DNA of 6,806 nucleotides, taken from the NCBI GenBank assembly GCA_017500625.1, contig JAFVYX010000040.1, forward strand, positions 1 through 6,806, given 5' to 3'. The notes below the pieces were generated by a model. The model had not been told where the DNA came from and ran no database searches. It worked only from the letters and a program-made list of their open reading frames with translations. The stretch comes from Clostridia bacterium. Lineage in GTDB: Bacteria; Bacillota_A; Clostridia; Oscillospirales; CAG-272. Each line of letters starts with the position of its first letter. Positions within the stretch are counted from its first letter, which is position 1. Of the stretch, positions 1 through 5,711 are shown in pieces. The translations under genes and the position numbers were made by a program.

Positions 1-952
1 ATTCCTCCTCGAAGTTCTTGGCGTTACCGCAATGGCGATTGATCTCCTGGCTGTGAGGAAGCTCACGTCCCTCAAGATAAATGGAGTCGCTGTTCTCGTC
101 GTACATACCAAGCGTGCCCTGCACCGAGAAATCACGGGAATAGAAGCGGGGGAGCGTGGTGTCAAGCGTCAGGGTGACGGTCTCGCCGTGGGCGCACTTG
201 ATGATCGTCGTGACGACGTCGCCCTGGGCAAAATCCGCGTCCTGCAGGTGGGTGTATTCGGGACGCTCGTCCTTCAGGAAGCGCTTCATACCGAAGGCGC
301 CCGAGGCAATGCTCACAAGGGAAACGGGACGGTTGCCACGGTTGATGCCGAGGATCTTGGCGATCGGGCCGAAGTCGTGCGTCGGATAATTGTGCGCGTT
401 GCGGTTGAGATAATTGCGCAGACGGTAGTGGCGAATCTTCTCCCCGTCGGCGATCTCGCCGCAGAGGTAGTGGCGGTAGCCGCCCTCGCAGTGAACGATC
501 TTGCCGAGGGCGCCCTTGGCGGCCATGTTGGCAACCATCAACTCACGCTTGCCGTAGCAGCAGTTCTCAAGCATCATCACAGGCATACCCGTTTCCTCGG
601 AGGTGCGGACAAGATCCCAGCACTGCTTGACCGAGTAGGCGCCGCCCACCTCCATAGCCACCCATTTACCCGCCTTCATGGCGGCGATGGCCTGAGGAAT
701 GTGCGCCTCCCAGGAGGAGAAGATGAAAATGGCCTCCAGGTCCTTGTTGTTCACAAGGTCGTCGTAGTTCGTGGTCGCCACGGAATCGTAGCCGCGGTTG
801 TCCTTCAGCCATTTGGCCATGTAATCCACACGGTCCTCGTAAAGGTCGCAGACCATGTCCACGTGGACGCCGTCAAGCGAGGAAAGAAGGTTGGTCATAG
901 AGGGGCCACGGTGGCCAAGGCCCACAACCCCCACGTGCATCGTTCTTCTCAT
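1..952 (-). CDS. Gfo/Idh/MocA-family oxidoreductase, GH109-like (partial, 3' end outside window)
   Basis: The gene reads leftwards from ATG at 952 and runs off the window after 317 codons without a stop. An AGGAG sits 7 nt upstream (960-964), which favours this start over the ATG at 940. Residues 7-16 form an N-terminal Rossmann strand with the dinucleotide loop GLGHRG (11-16). The usual EKP of this superfamily is replaced by EVGG (101-104), followed by MMLENCCYGKRE (126-137) and YPTHDFGP (189-196). These motifs resemble glycoside hydrolase family 109, whose members use tightly bound NAD in a redox-assisted cleavage of N-acetylgalactosaminides; the YPTH segment carries conserved active-site Tyr and His in that family. 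No signal peptide is visible, so a cytoplasmic enzyme is expected. The superfamily is secure. The substrate is not, because many GH109-like proteins are uncharacterised. The gene has its own promoter and is separate from mutY. Confidence 0.85.
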   Translation of the reverse strand, partial: MRRTMHVGVVGLGHRGPSMTNLLSSLDGVHVDMVCDLYEDRVDYMAKWLKDNRGYDSVATTNYDDLVNNKDLEAIFIFSSWEAHIPQAIAAMKAGKWVAMEVGGAYSVKQCWDLVRTSEETGMPVMMLENCCYGKRELMVANMAAKGALGKIVHCEGGYRHYLCGEIADGEKIRHYRLRNYLNRNAHNYPTHDFGPIAKILGINRGNRPVSLVSIASGAFGMKRFLKDERPEYTHLQDADFAQGDVVTTIIKCAHGETVTLTLDTTLPRFYSRDFSVQGTLGMYDENSDSIYLEGRELPHSQEINRHCGNAKNFEEE

Positions 953-990
953 AGCGGTTCTCCTATGCGTTCTTTTTGAAATTCATGTGT

Positions 991-1004
991 TCGGCATTTG
1001 CCGA
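991..1004. promoter_or_regulatory. Inverted repeat at the transcription start, possible operator
   Basis: TCGGCA-TT-TGCCGA is a perfect 6-bp inverted repeat with a 2-bp centre. It begins about 8 bp downstream of the -10 box of the minus-strand promoter, roughly at +1 to +15. This placement is common for repressor operators such as those of LacI-type sugar regulators. The spacer is too short for a stable RNA hairpin with the full stem, so a DNA-protein site is more likely. The regulator is not identifiable from this window. Confidence 0.4.
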
Positions 1005-1011
1005 CAGCTTC

Positions 1012-1040
1012 ATTATAAACGAGGGGGGGATCGCATGCAA
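1012..1040 (-). promoter_or_regulatory. Sigma-A-type promoter of the GH109-like gene
   Basis: On the minus strand TTGCAT (1035-1040) and a perfect TATAAT (1012-1017) are separated by exactly 17 nt. The spacer contains a run of seven C residues. Transcription would start near 1004-1006, leaving a leader of about 50 nt before the ATG at 952. The match is close to the housekeeping consensus, and the position just upstream of the SD site makes this a convincing promoter. Confidence 0.8.
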
Positions 1041-1070
1041 GAGGTTTTGCGAAAAAAGTGTAAATATATG

Positions 1071-1089
1071 CAATTTTACCGTAAAATTG
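1071..1089. promoter_or_regulatory. 9-bp-arm palindrome upstream of the GH109-like promoter
   Basis: CAATTTTACCGTAAAATTG is a perfect 19-bp palindrome around one central base. It lies 30 bp upstream of the -35 box of the oxidoreductase promoter and 7 bp beyond the mutY stop codon. It could be a binding site for a dimeric regulator. A weak mutY terminator is also possible, since an 8-bp AT-rich stem with a 3-nt loop could form on the minus strand and a T6 run lies further on. That tract starts well away from the stem, so the protein-site reading is preferred. Confidence 0.4.
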
Positions 1090-1096
1090 TCCAATA

Positions 1097-2158
1097 TTAC
1101 AGGGCTTCGAGGCGTTCGCGGACGGCGGCAAGGGGAACGCGGAAAGCGCTTGGCAGAGCGTAGGTATCGGCAAGCTCCTCGACCGTGGCCGTCACGTAGC
1201 CGACAGGGGGCGAGGCCAGCGTAACAAGATACGTGGTGAGGTGCCACTCGCGGTGAGAAAAGACGTGCTTGCCGCGCGGCCCCGACGCGATGGCCACGGG
1301 GGTAAGCCCCTCGGCACGCAGAGCCGCCTCCACCTCACTCTCCGTGAGATGCCCGTCTCGCGACGGGAACTCCCACATTCCCGAAAGCAGACCGTCCTCG
1401 CCTCGGCGCGAGAGGGCCACGGTCCTCCCGTGAAAAAGGAGAAGCACCGTGCGCTTTTCCTTCGTGCGCTCCGGCTTTTTCGCCCGCGTCGGCAGACGCT
1501 CGGCAATGCCGAGGCGCCGTCCCTCGCAAAGCGTGCGCAACGGGCAAGCGTCGCAATGCGGCGCACCGTTCGGAATGCAGACCACCTCGCCAAGCTCCAT
1601 CAGGGCCTGCGTCATGGCGGCGGCGTCCTCGGGCGAGGTGGGATAGATCTCTCGGAGAGCGGCGGTCGCCTCTCGCTTCACGCCCTCGCGGAGGACGTCA
1701 CGCTCATCGGCGGTCAATCGGGACAGCACGCGCAGAACGTTGCCGTCCACGGCAGGGGCGGGGAGGCCGTAAGCGATCGAGGCGATGGCGCCCGCGGTGT
1801 AATCGCCGATGCCGGGCAGAGTACGGAGCGCCTCGGCGCTTCTCGGCAGGCTGCCGCCAAAGTCACTCATCACGCGCTCGGCGGCCTTTTTCAGATTGCG
1901 GGCGCGGCTGTAATAGCCAAGCCCCTCCCACAGCTTCATAAGGCGGTCGTCGTCGGCCCCCGCAAGGTCAGCGACGGTCGGAAAGGCCTCAAGAAAGCGG
2001 CGATAGTAGGGAAGCGCCGCCTCAATGCGCGTTTGCTGGAGCATGATCTCGGAGATCCATACGTGGTATGGCGTTGCCGACTCGCGCCACGGCAGGGGGC
2101 GCCCATAGCGGCGGTACCAATCGAGGAGTGGGGAAACGATCTCGGGTGTCAGCTTCAC
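1097..2158 (-). CDS. mutY: A/G-specific adenine glycosylase MutY
   Basis: MutY removes adenine mispaired with 8-oxoguanine in base-excision repair. The 353-residue length matches the family (E. coli about 350). The N-terminal glycosylase domain has the catalytic Glu at E37 within SEIMLQQTRIEA and the helix-hairpin-helix LPGIGDYTAG (114-123). The catalytic Asp is D138 in VDGNV, the same numbering as in E. coli. A [4Fe-4S] cluster is bound by C194, C202, C205 and C211, with seven residues between the first two cysteines where E. coli has six. The C-terminal Nudix-like domain that reads 8-oxoguanine carries the FSH loop at 300-302. Translation starts at GTG 2158 behind a near-perfect SD (2163-2173). 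The gene is divergent from the zinc-ribbon gene and has its own promoter. All key residues are present, so the enzyme should be active. Confidence 0.97.
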   Translation of the reverse strand: MKLTPEIVSPLLDWYRRYGRPLPWRESATPYHVWISEIMLQQTRIEAALPYYRRFLEAFPTVADLAGADDDRLMKLWEGLGYYSRARNLKKAAERVMSDFGGSLPRSAEALRTLPGIGDYTAGAIASIAYGLPAPAVDGNVLRVLSRLTADERDVLREGVKREATAALREIYPTSPEDAAAMTQALMELGEVVCIPNGAPHCDACPLRTLCEGRRLGIAERLPTRAKKPERTKEKRTVLLLFHGRTVALSRRGEDGLLSGMWEFPSRDGHLTESEVEAALRAEGLTPVAIASGPRGKHVFSHREWHLTTYLVTLASPPVGYVTATVEELADTYALPSAFRVPLAAVRERLEAL

Positions 2159-2162
2159 GACT

Positions 2163-2173
2163 TCACCTCCTTT
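2163..2173 (-). promoter_or_regulatory. Strong Shine-Dalgarno site fixing the GTG start of mutY
   Basis: The minus strand reads AAAGGAGGTGA, essentially the full anti-16S complement, ending 4 nt before the GTG at 2158. No in-frame ATG competes nearby, so this site decides the unusual start codon. Confidence 0.85.
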
Positions 2174-2180
2174 TTTTATC

Positions 2181-2209
2181 AGTATACCATATCCTCGGCG
2201 AAAGGTAAA
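2181..2209 (-). promoter_or_regulatory. Probable mutY promoter with extended -10
   Basis: On the minus strand TTTACC (2204-2209) and TATACT (2181-2186) are 17 nt apart, with TG one base upstream of the -10 hexamer (extended -10). A start site near 2174 would leave a very short leader containing the SD. A 7-bp inverted repeat, GGCGAAA (2197-2203) and TTTCGCC (2214-2220), straddles the -35 box and might be a regulatory site or chance. Confidence 0.6.
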
Positions 2210-2247
2210 GTTTTTTCGCCACTTCCAAAAAAAAACCGCCTATGGCA

Positions 2248-2276
2248 TAGACAAAGCGCAGAAGCTTTGTTATAAT
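2248..2276 (+). promoter_or_regulatory. Promoter of the zinc-ribbon gene
   Basis: TAGACA (2248-2253) and a perfect TATAAT (2271-2276) are separated by 17 nt. Transcription would start near 2283, giving a leader of about 37 nt to the ATG at 2320. A second TATAAT (2296-2301) has no good -35 box. The region 2159-2319 therefore holds back-to-back promoters for mutY and this gene. Confidence 0.75.
2251..2270. promoter_or_regulatory. Inverted repeat filling the promoter spacer, candidate operator
   Basis: ACAAAGC-GCAGAA-GCTTTGT is a perfect 7-bp inverted repeat with a 6-bp centre. It starts inside the -35 box and ends at the base before the -10 box. A dimeric protein bound here would occlude RNA polymerase, so a repressor site is the natural reading. 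The cognate regulator is unknown. Confidence 0.45.
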
Positions 2277-2319
2277 TGATTTGTATATATTGCAATATAA
2301 TGCGTTTGGGAGGCACCAC

Positions 2320-3048
2320 ATGGAATATTTTAAGATCTCGCTCCGTCCTCATAAGGCCATCGTCAATGCCGAGTACTGCGAGGAGTTGATCTTCGAGAGC
2401 TTCAACATTCTCCGTAAGACGGGGCAGGTGTATGAGAACTTCTGCATCGTGCGTGACGGCGGCGCGTACGCCGTGTACGTCATCATGCCGGGTGCCGATG
2501 CCCTGAACCTTGAGTTCTGCACCGAGGAGTCGGTGGAGATCATCAAGAAGTTGGCCGTCATCTTCTCCCTGAAGGTCGAGTCGGTCGGTGAGGCCATCAC
2601 GTGTGAGGCCTCGTGTGACTGTGCCAAGCCCAGCTGGTATATGCTGTATTCCGACCTGGCCACCGAGGAGAGCCCCGTGGTCTGCGGCGATTGCGGCAAG
2701 CCCGTTCCGCTGTATAAGCTCCCCGCGATCCTCGATAAGGAGGGCCAGAGCAACCTCATCAACTGGCAGGACCAGTTCAAGGCACTCCAGAAGCTGGATA
2801 TGTACAACTATGCGCACGACTTCACCGCCGCTGAGGTGCTGGAGCCCACCTCGCGCATCAACAAGATGGGCCGCGCCCTTTGCCGCGCTATGGAAAAGGC
2901 CACCACGGTCCCCGTCTTCTACCATATGGAAAGAAATATGCAGAAGTCGGCCGACGTTTGCCCGCTCTGCGGCCGCGAGTGGAGCCGCACGGCCAACGAG
3001 GACATCTCGAAAAAGCTTTGCACCTTCTGCCGCATCGCGGTAGACTGA
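2320..3048 (+). CDS. DUF2310-like zinc-ribbon protein
   Basis: The gene encodes a 242-residue cytoplasmic protein of unknown function. The ATG at 2320 is preferred over an in-frame TTG at 2281 because GGGAGG lies 6 nt upstream and the TTG would overlap the expected transcription start. The N-terminal half (1-95) has no recognised motif. The C-terminal half carries CGDCGKPVPLYKLP (122-135), NWQDQFKALQKLDMY (148-162), GRALCRAMEK (184-193) and CPLCGREW (214-221), and ends with CTFCRIAVD (234-242). The paired CxxC motifs at 214-217 and 234-237 look like one zinc ribbon; CxxC at 122-125 and the nearby C95, C99 and C101 may bind a second metal. The order of motifs matches my memory of the DUF2310 family, described as zinc-ribbon and possibly nucleic-acid binding. 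It is monocistronic, with its own promoter and terminator. Confidence 0.8.
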   Translation: MEYFKISLRPHKAIVNAEYCEELIFESFNILRKTGQVYENFCIVRDGGAYAVYVIMPGADALNLEFCTEESVEIIKKLAVIFSLKVESVGEAITCEASCDCAKPSWYMLYSDLATEESPVVCGDCGKPVPLYKLPAILDKEGQSNLINWQDQFKALQKLDMYNYAHDFTAAEVLEPTSRINKMGRALCRAMEKATTVPVFYHMERNMQKSADVCPLCGREWSRTANEDISKKLCTFCRIAVD

Positions 3049-3061
3049 AACCGATAAAAAG

Positions 3062-3089
3062 AACGGGCGGCAACGCCCGTTTTCTTTTT
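3062..3089 (+). terminator. Intrinsic terminator after the zinc-ribbon gene
   Basis: AACGGGCG (3062-3069) and CGCCCGTT (3074-3081) form an 8-bp stem closed by the stable GNRA-type loop GCAA. It is followed by a T-rich tail to 3089. It begins 13 nt after the stop codon and is a textbook rho-independent terminator. Confidence 0.92.
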
Positions 3090-3115
3090 CCACCCCTCTG
3101 ACCTTGGAGATCCTT

Positions 3116-4546
3116 ATGCAGAACGATACGATTTTCGAATACCTCGCCTCCCACCGCGAGGCGATGCTCTCCGACCTTGCCACCCTTGTGGCCATTCCCT
3201 CGGTGCGCGGCGACGGAGAGGAGGGAATGCCCTTCGGCCGTGAGGTCGATGCGGCTCTCCGCGCCGCCGAGGCGCTCTTTGCCCGTGAGGGCTTTGCCAC
3301 CGAGCGCGATCCGCTCGGGCGCTATGCCCTCGTGCATTTTGGCGAGGGCGAGCGCGAGATCGCCCTCCTTGCCCATCTTGACGTTGTGCCTGCGGGGGAG
3401 GGCTGGACACTGACCGCCCCCTTTGTGCCGCGCCTTGTCGACGGCTGTCTTGTCGGGCGCGGCGCTCACGACAACAAGGGCGGTGTGGTCGCCTCGCTCT
3501 ATCTTCTCATGGCCCTGCGCGACCTCGGCCTCGCCCCCGCCTGCCGCGTGACCGTTTTTCTCGGTGCCGCCGAGGAAACGGGAATGGAGGACGCCCACGC
3601 CTTTGCTGAGCGTACCCCTCTGCCTAACGTTGCCCTCGTTCCCGATAACGACCCTCCCCTCTCGATCGGCGAGAAGGGGCGCGTGACGGCGTGGCTCGTC
3701 TCCCCCGCCGAGCTTTCGACCGTCCGCGAGATCACGGGCGGCACGGCTTACAACGTGGTGCTGGATACCGCCACGGCCCGCCTTCTCTATTCCGAGGCGC
3801 TCCTTGCCGAGCTTTCCGCCGCCGTTGCCGAGAGGGAGGATATGACGCTCACCGCCGTCCCCGACGCCGGCGAGCTTACGCTCACCTGTCGCGGCATTGC
3901 GGCCCACGCCTCCCACCCCGACGGCTCACGCAACGCGGCGGCCGAGCTTTGCGCGCTCCTCGCCTCGTGCAGCACCCTCTCCTTTGACGAGCGCGGTGTC
4001 CTGGCGGCGGCAGCCCTCTTCACCAAGGATCCCCACGGAGGCACTCTCGGCATCGCCGGGGAGGACGGTCCGTTCGGCCGCCGTACCGCCGTCTGCGGTA
4101 TGGTCCGCACGCAGGCCTCCCGTCTCTTCCTTTCGGAGGATATCCGCTTCGGCGTTCCCTTTTCCACCCTTTCCGACGATCTTTTCGAGGGCGTGGACGG
4201 CGAGGACTACGAGCTTTGCCTCACCTCGTGCGATGAGCCCTTTGACCACGGTGACGGCGATCCCCTCGCCGCCCGTCTTATGGACGCCTTCCGCCGCCTG
4301 ACGGGGGATACCGCCGCCACCCCCTACCGCAGCGGCGGCGGCACCTACGCGCGTTGCCTGCCCCGTGCCTACAGCTGTGGCCTTCTCTACCGCGAGACGG
4401 GCGACGCCTCCCCCCTCGCGCTCCCTGCGGGCCACGGCGATCCCCATACCCCCGACGAATACGTCTCGGGCGAGGAGCTGGTCCGCGGCACGCGCATTCT
4501 TGCCGAATATCTGCTCACGGCTGCCGCTTACCTCGCCAATGAGTAA
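3116..4546 (+). CDS. M20-family metallodipeptidase, PepV/Sapep-like
   Basis: This 476-residue cytoplasmic enzyme should hydrolyse dipeptides with a two-metal (zinc or manganese) centre. ATG 3116 is chosen because GGAG (3106-3109) sits 6 nt upstream; the in-frame TTG at 3104 lies too close to the terminator and lacks an SD. Numbered from that ATG, the metal and catalytic set is complete: H87 and D89 in AHLDVVPAG, D119 in GRGAHDNKGG, the E153-E154 pair in AAEETGMED, D177 in PDNDPP, and H444 in HTPDEYVS. GGGTYAR and the PAGHGDPH segment near the C-terminus are typical of the PepV branch rather than of ArgE or DapE. Length fits PepV (about 470). It is the first gene of a unit with the downstream radical SAM gene. 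No promoter is visible between the preceding terminator and this gene. Confidence 0.92.
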   Translation: MQNDTIFEYLASHREAMLSDLATLVAIPSVRGDGEEGMPFGREVDAALRAAEALFAREGFATERDPLGRYALVHFGEGEREIALLAHLDVVPAGEGWTLTAPFVPRLVDGCLVGRGAHDNKGGVVASLYLLMALRDLGLAPACRVTVFLGAAEETGMEDAHAFAERTPLPNVALVPDNDPPLSIGEKGRVTAWLVSPAELSTVREITGGTAYNVVLDTATARLLYSEALLAELSAAVAEREDMTLTAVPDAGELTLTCRGIAAHASHPDGSRNAAAELCALLASCSTLSFDERGVLAAAALFTKDPHGGTLGIAGEDGPFGRRTAVCGMVRTQASRLFLSEDIRFGVPFSTLSDDLFEGVDGEDYELCLTSCDEPFDHGDGDPLAARLMDAFRRLTGDTAATPYRSGGGTYARCLPRAYSCGLLYRETGDASPLALPAGHGDPHTPDEYVSGEELVRGTRILAEYLLTAAAYLANE

Positions 4547-5453
4547 AGATTACTTTGCATCTTGCGAGATCTGCCCCCGCCGTTGCGGCGTCAACCGCCG
4601 CGCAGGGGAGATGGGGGCCTGCCGTGCACCCGCCGCACCGATGCTGGCCCGCGCCGGGCTTCATATGTGGGAGGAGCCCTGCCTTTCGGGCACGCGCGGC
4701 TCGGGCACCGTCTTTTTCTCCGGCTGCTCGCTCGGCTGTGTCTATTGCCAGAACGCAGAGATCTCGGGCGGCGAGTGCGGCGTCACCGTCGCCCCCTCAC
4801 GCCTTGCCGATATCTTTCTCGAGATGGAGGCCGCAGGGGCGCACAACGTCAACCTCGTCACCCCCACGCATTACGCCCCCCTGCTTTGTGAGGCGATCCC
4901 CTTGGCGCGCTCGCGCGGCCTCACCCTGCCGATCGTCTATAATTCCGGCGGCTATGAGCGCGTCGAAACGCTCCGCCTCCTTCGCGGCCTTATCGACGTC
5001 TATCTGCCCGACTTCAAGTATGCCGACCCCGCCCTTGCCGCGCGCTATTCCTCGGCGCCCGACTATCCCGAGGTGGCCCGTGCCGCCCTTGCCGAGATGC
5101 TCGCCCAGCAGCCCCGCCCCGTCCTTGACGGCAACGGCCTTATGCAAAGGGGCGTCATCGTGCGGCACATGATGCTCCCCGCCGCCTACCGCAACTCGCA
5201 CGACGTGGTGAAATACCTTGCCACCCTCCGTGACTCGGTCTATATCAGTCTTATGAGCCAGTACACGCCTATGGCAGGCGTTGGCGCCCGCTTTCCCGAG
5301 CTCTCCGAGCGCGTGCGCGACAAGGACTACCGCCGTCTTGTCGCCTACGCCGTCCGCCTTGGCATTGAGAATGCTTACGTCCAGGAGGGCGGCGCCGCCG
5401 AGGAAAGCTTCATTCCCCCCTTTGATCTTACGGGGGTTCTGCCGAGAAAATAA
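4539..5453 (+). CDS. PflX-like radical SAM protein (COG1313 type)
   Basis: The 304-residue protein is a radical S-adenosylmethionine enzyme related to pyruvate formate-lyase activating enzymes. The SAM-binding [4Fe-4S] motif is C63-x3-C67-x2-C70 in SGCSLGCVYCQN, preceded by EEPCLSGTRGSGTVFF (45-60). An N-terminal cysteine group, C9, C12, C16 and C28 in CEICPRRCGVNR and GAC, is typical of the PflX group and could hold a second metal site. LPDFKYADP and the C-terminal ESFIPPFDLTGV are also family hallmarks. The reaction and target of PflX proteins are not established as far as I know; no glycyl radical enzyme is encoded in this window. The ATG at 4539 overlaps the end of the peptidase gene by 8 bp (ATGAGTAA) with no visible SD, so translation is probably coupled. 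An upstream in-frame extension to 4365 lies wholly inside the peptidase gene and is rejected. Confidence 0.9.
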   Translation: MSKDYFASCEICPRRCGVNRRAGEMGACRAPAAPMLARAGLHMWEEPCLSGTRGSGTVFFSGCSLGCVYCQNAEISGGECGVTVAPSRLADIFLEMEAAGAHNVNLVTPTHYAPLLCEAIPLARSRGLTLPIVYNSGGYERVETLRLLRGLIDVYLPDFKYADPALAARYSSAPDYPEVARAALAEMLAQQPRPVLDGNGLMQRGVIVRHMMLPAAYRNSHDVVKYLATLRDSVYISLMSQYTPMAGVGARFPELSERVRDKDYRRLVAYAVRLGIENAYVQEGGAAEESFIPPFDLTGVLPRK

Positions 5454-5487
5454 AAAAGACCACGCCAACGGCGTGGTCTTTTCGTTT
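5454..5487. terminator. Bidirectional intrinsic terminator after the PflX-like gene
   Basis: A perfect 13-bp stem (5454-5466 with 5470-5482) closes a 3-nt AAC loop directly behind the stop codon. The right arm ends in TTTT on the plus strand and the left side supplies six T residues on the minus strand (5452-5457). It should stop the peptidase-PflX transcript and also any leftward transcript that escapes the terminator at 5663-5702. Confidence 0.92.
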
Positions 5488-5505
5488 ATAGCAAAATCGG
5501 CCGTC
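5486..5505 (+). repeat. Direct repeat, copy 1 of 2
   Basis: This copy matches positions 5712-5731 at 18 of 20 bases, with an exact 14-bp core CAAAATCGGCCGTC at 5492-5505. The core contains the palindrome CGGCCG. It lies just behind the T-rich tail of the terminator that follows the PflX-like gene. Confidence 0.75.
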
Positions 5506-5529
5506 GGGACGTGAGGATTTTCGGCAGAA

Positions 5530-5587
5530 ATTGTTGTTCTCGCTCCGAAGGCGTATATACATACGTCAAGAGGGCGAGAACGGCAAT
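5530..5587 (+). other. 58-nt regular hairpin, candidate structured RNA or inverted-repeat element
   Basis: Positions 5530-5545 pair with 5572-5587 over 16 consecutive positions as plus-strand RNA: 13 Watson-Crick pairs and three U-G wobbles. A symmetric 4x4 internal loop (5546-5549 and 5568-5571) leads to a 7-bp inner stem (5550-5556 with 5561-5567, one G-U wobble) capped by a 4-nt loop. There are no bulges. On the minus strand the wobbles would become A-C mismatches, so the fold favours plus-strand RNA. It lacks a T-tract and is therefore not a terminator. Expression is not shown by the sequence. Confidence 0.5.
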
Positions 5588-5662
5588 AGCAAACAAAATA
5601 TTGTAGGTTGGCGGAAAAACGCAGTTTTTCAACCATAAAAACAAAAGGGAATACGAAGAGGC

Positions 5663-5702
5663 AAAAAGGAGTTGCATTGCCAAAGCAATACAACCCCTTT
5701 TT
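5663..5702 (-). terminator. Intrinsic terminator of the NagB-like gene
   Basis: Arms 5663-5680 and 5685-5702 form an 18-position stem with a 4-nt loop. As minus-strand RNA every position pairs, two of them as G-U wobbles; as plus-strand RNA the same two would be A-C mismatches. The minus-strand stem ends in five U residues. This fits a terminator for the leftward transcript, about 35 nt past its stop codon. A T6 run at 5698-5703 means some plus-strand activity is also possible. Confidence 0.8.
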
Positions 5703-5711
5703 TGTTTGCGA

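Larger units (their letters stand above)
5483..5662. other. Gene-free, stem-loop-rich island between convergent terminators
   Basis: This stretch contains no credible gene. It holds, in order, one copy of a 20-bp direct repeat, an imperfect hairpin (AAAATC 5493-5498 with GATTTT 5516-5521, with CGT/ACG inside), a long regular hairpin at 5530-5587, and a bulged hairpin at 5606-5634 (GGTT/AACC outside, GAAAAAC/GTTTTTC inside, loop GCA). It is more AT-rich than the genes around it. Because terminators on each side point inward, neither flanking mRNA should cover it. The only promoter-like match on the plus strand, TTGTTG-N17-TATATA (5531-5559), is weak and lies inside the hairpin itself. Confidence 0.6.

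Noticed and set aside
32..979. Long plus-strand open frame opposite the GH109-like gene
   Set aside because: It is antisense to a gene with clear family motifs. GC-rich codon use commonly opens such frames; its translation is low-complexity and has no recognisable motif.
1241..2275. Long plus-strand open frame opposite mutY
   Set aside because: It is antisense to a complete MutY with all catalytic residues, and has no SD or family motif.
2281..2319. Upstream TTG start for the zinc-ribbon protein
   Set aside because: It coincides with the predicted transcription start and has no SD, whereas ATG 2320 has GGGAGG at proper distance.
2179..3916. Minus-strand open frames opposite the zinc-ribbon and peptidase genes
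   Set aside because: They run across the divergent promoter region and the intrinsic terminator, overlap well-supported genes, and show no motifs.
5531..5559. TTGTTG-N17-TATATA as a promoter for an island RNA
   Set aside because: It matches the consensus at only 7 of 12 positions and lies within the hairpin it would need to transcribe.
5486..5683. Small minus-strand frame (65 codons) with a hydrophobic middle, within the island
   Set aside because: It could resemble a one-helix membrane peptide, but the start is TTG within the terminator loop, no SD is present, and the frame runs through the stem-loops. It would need translation evidence.
4797..5693. Minus-strand frame of 298 codons crossing the island into the PflX-like gene
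   Set aside because: It is antisense to the radical SAM gene across most of its length and crosses a strong bidirectional terminator.
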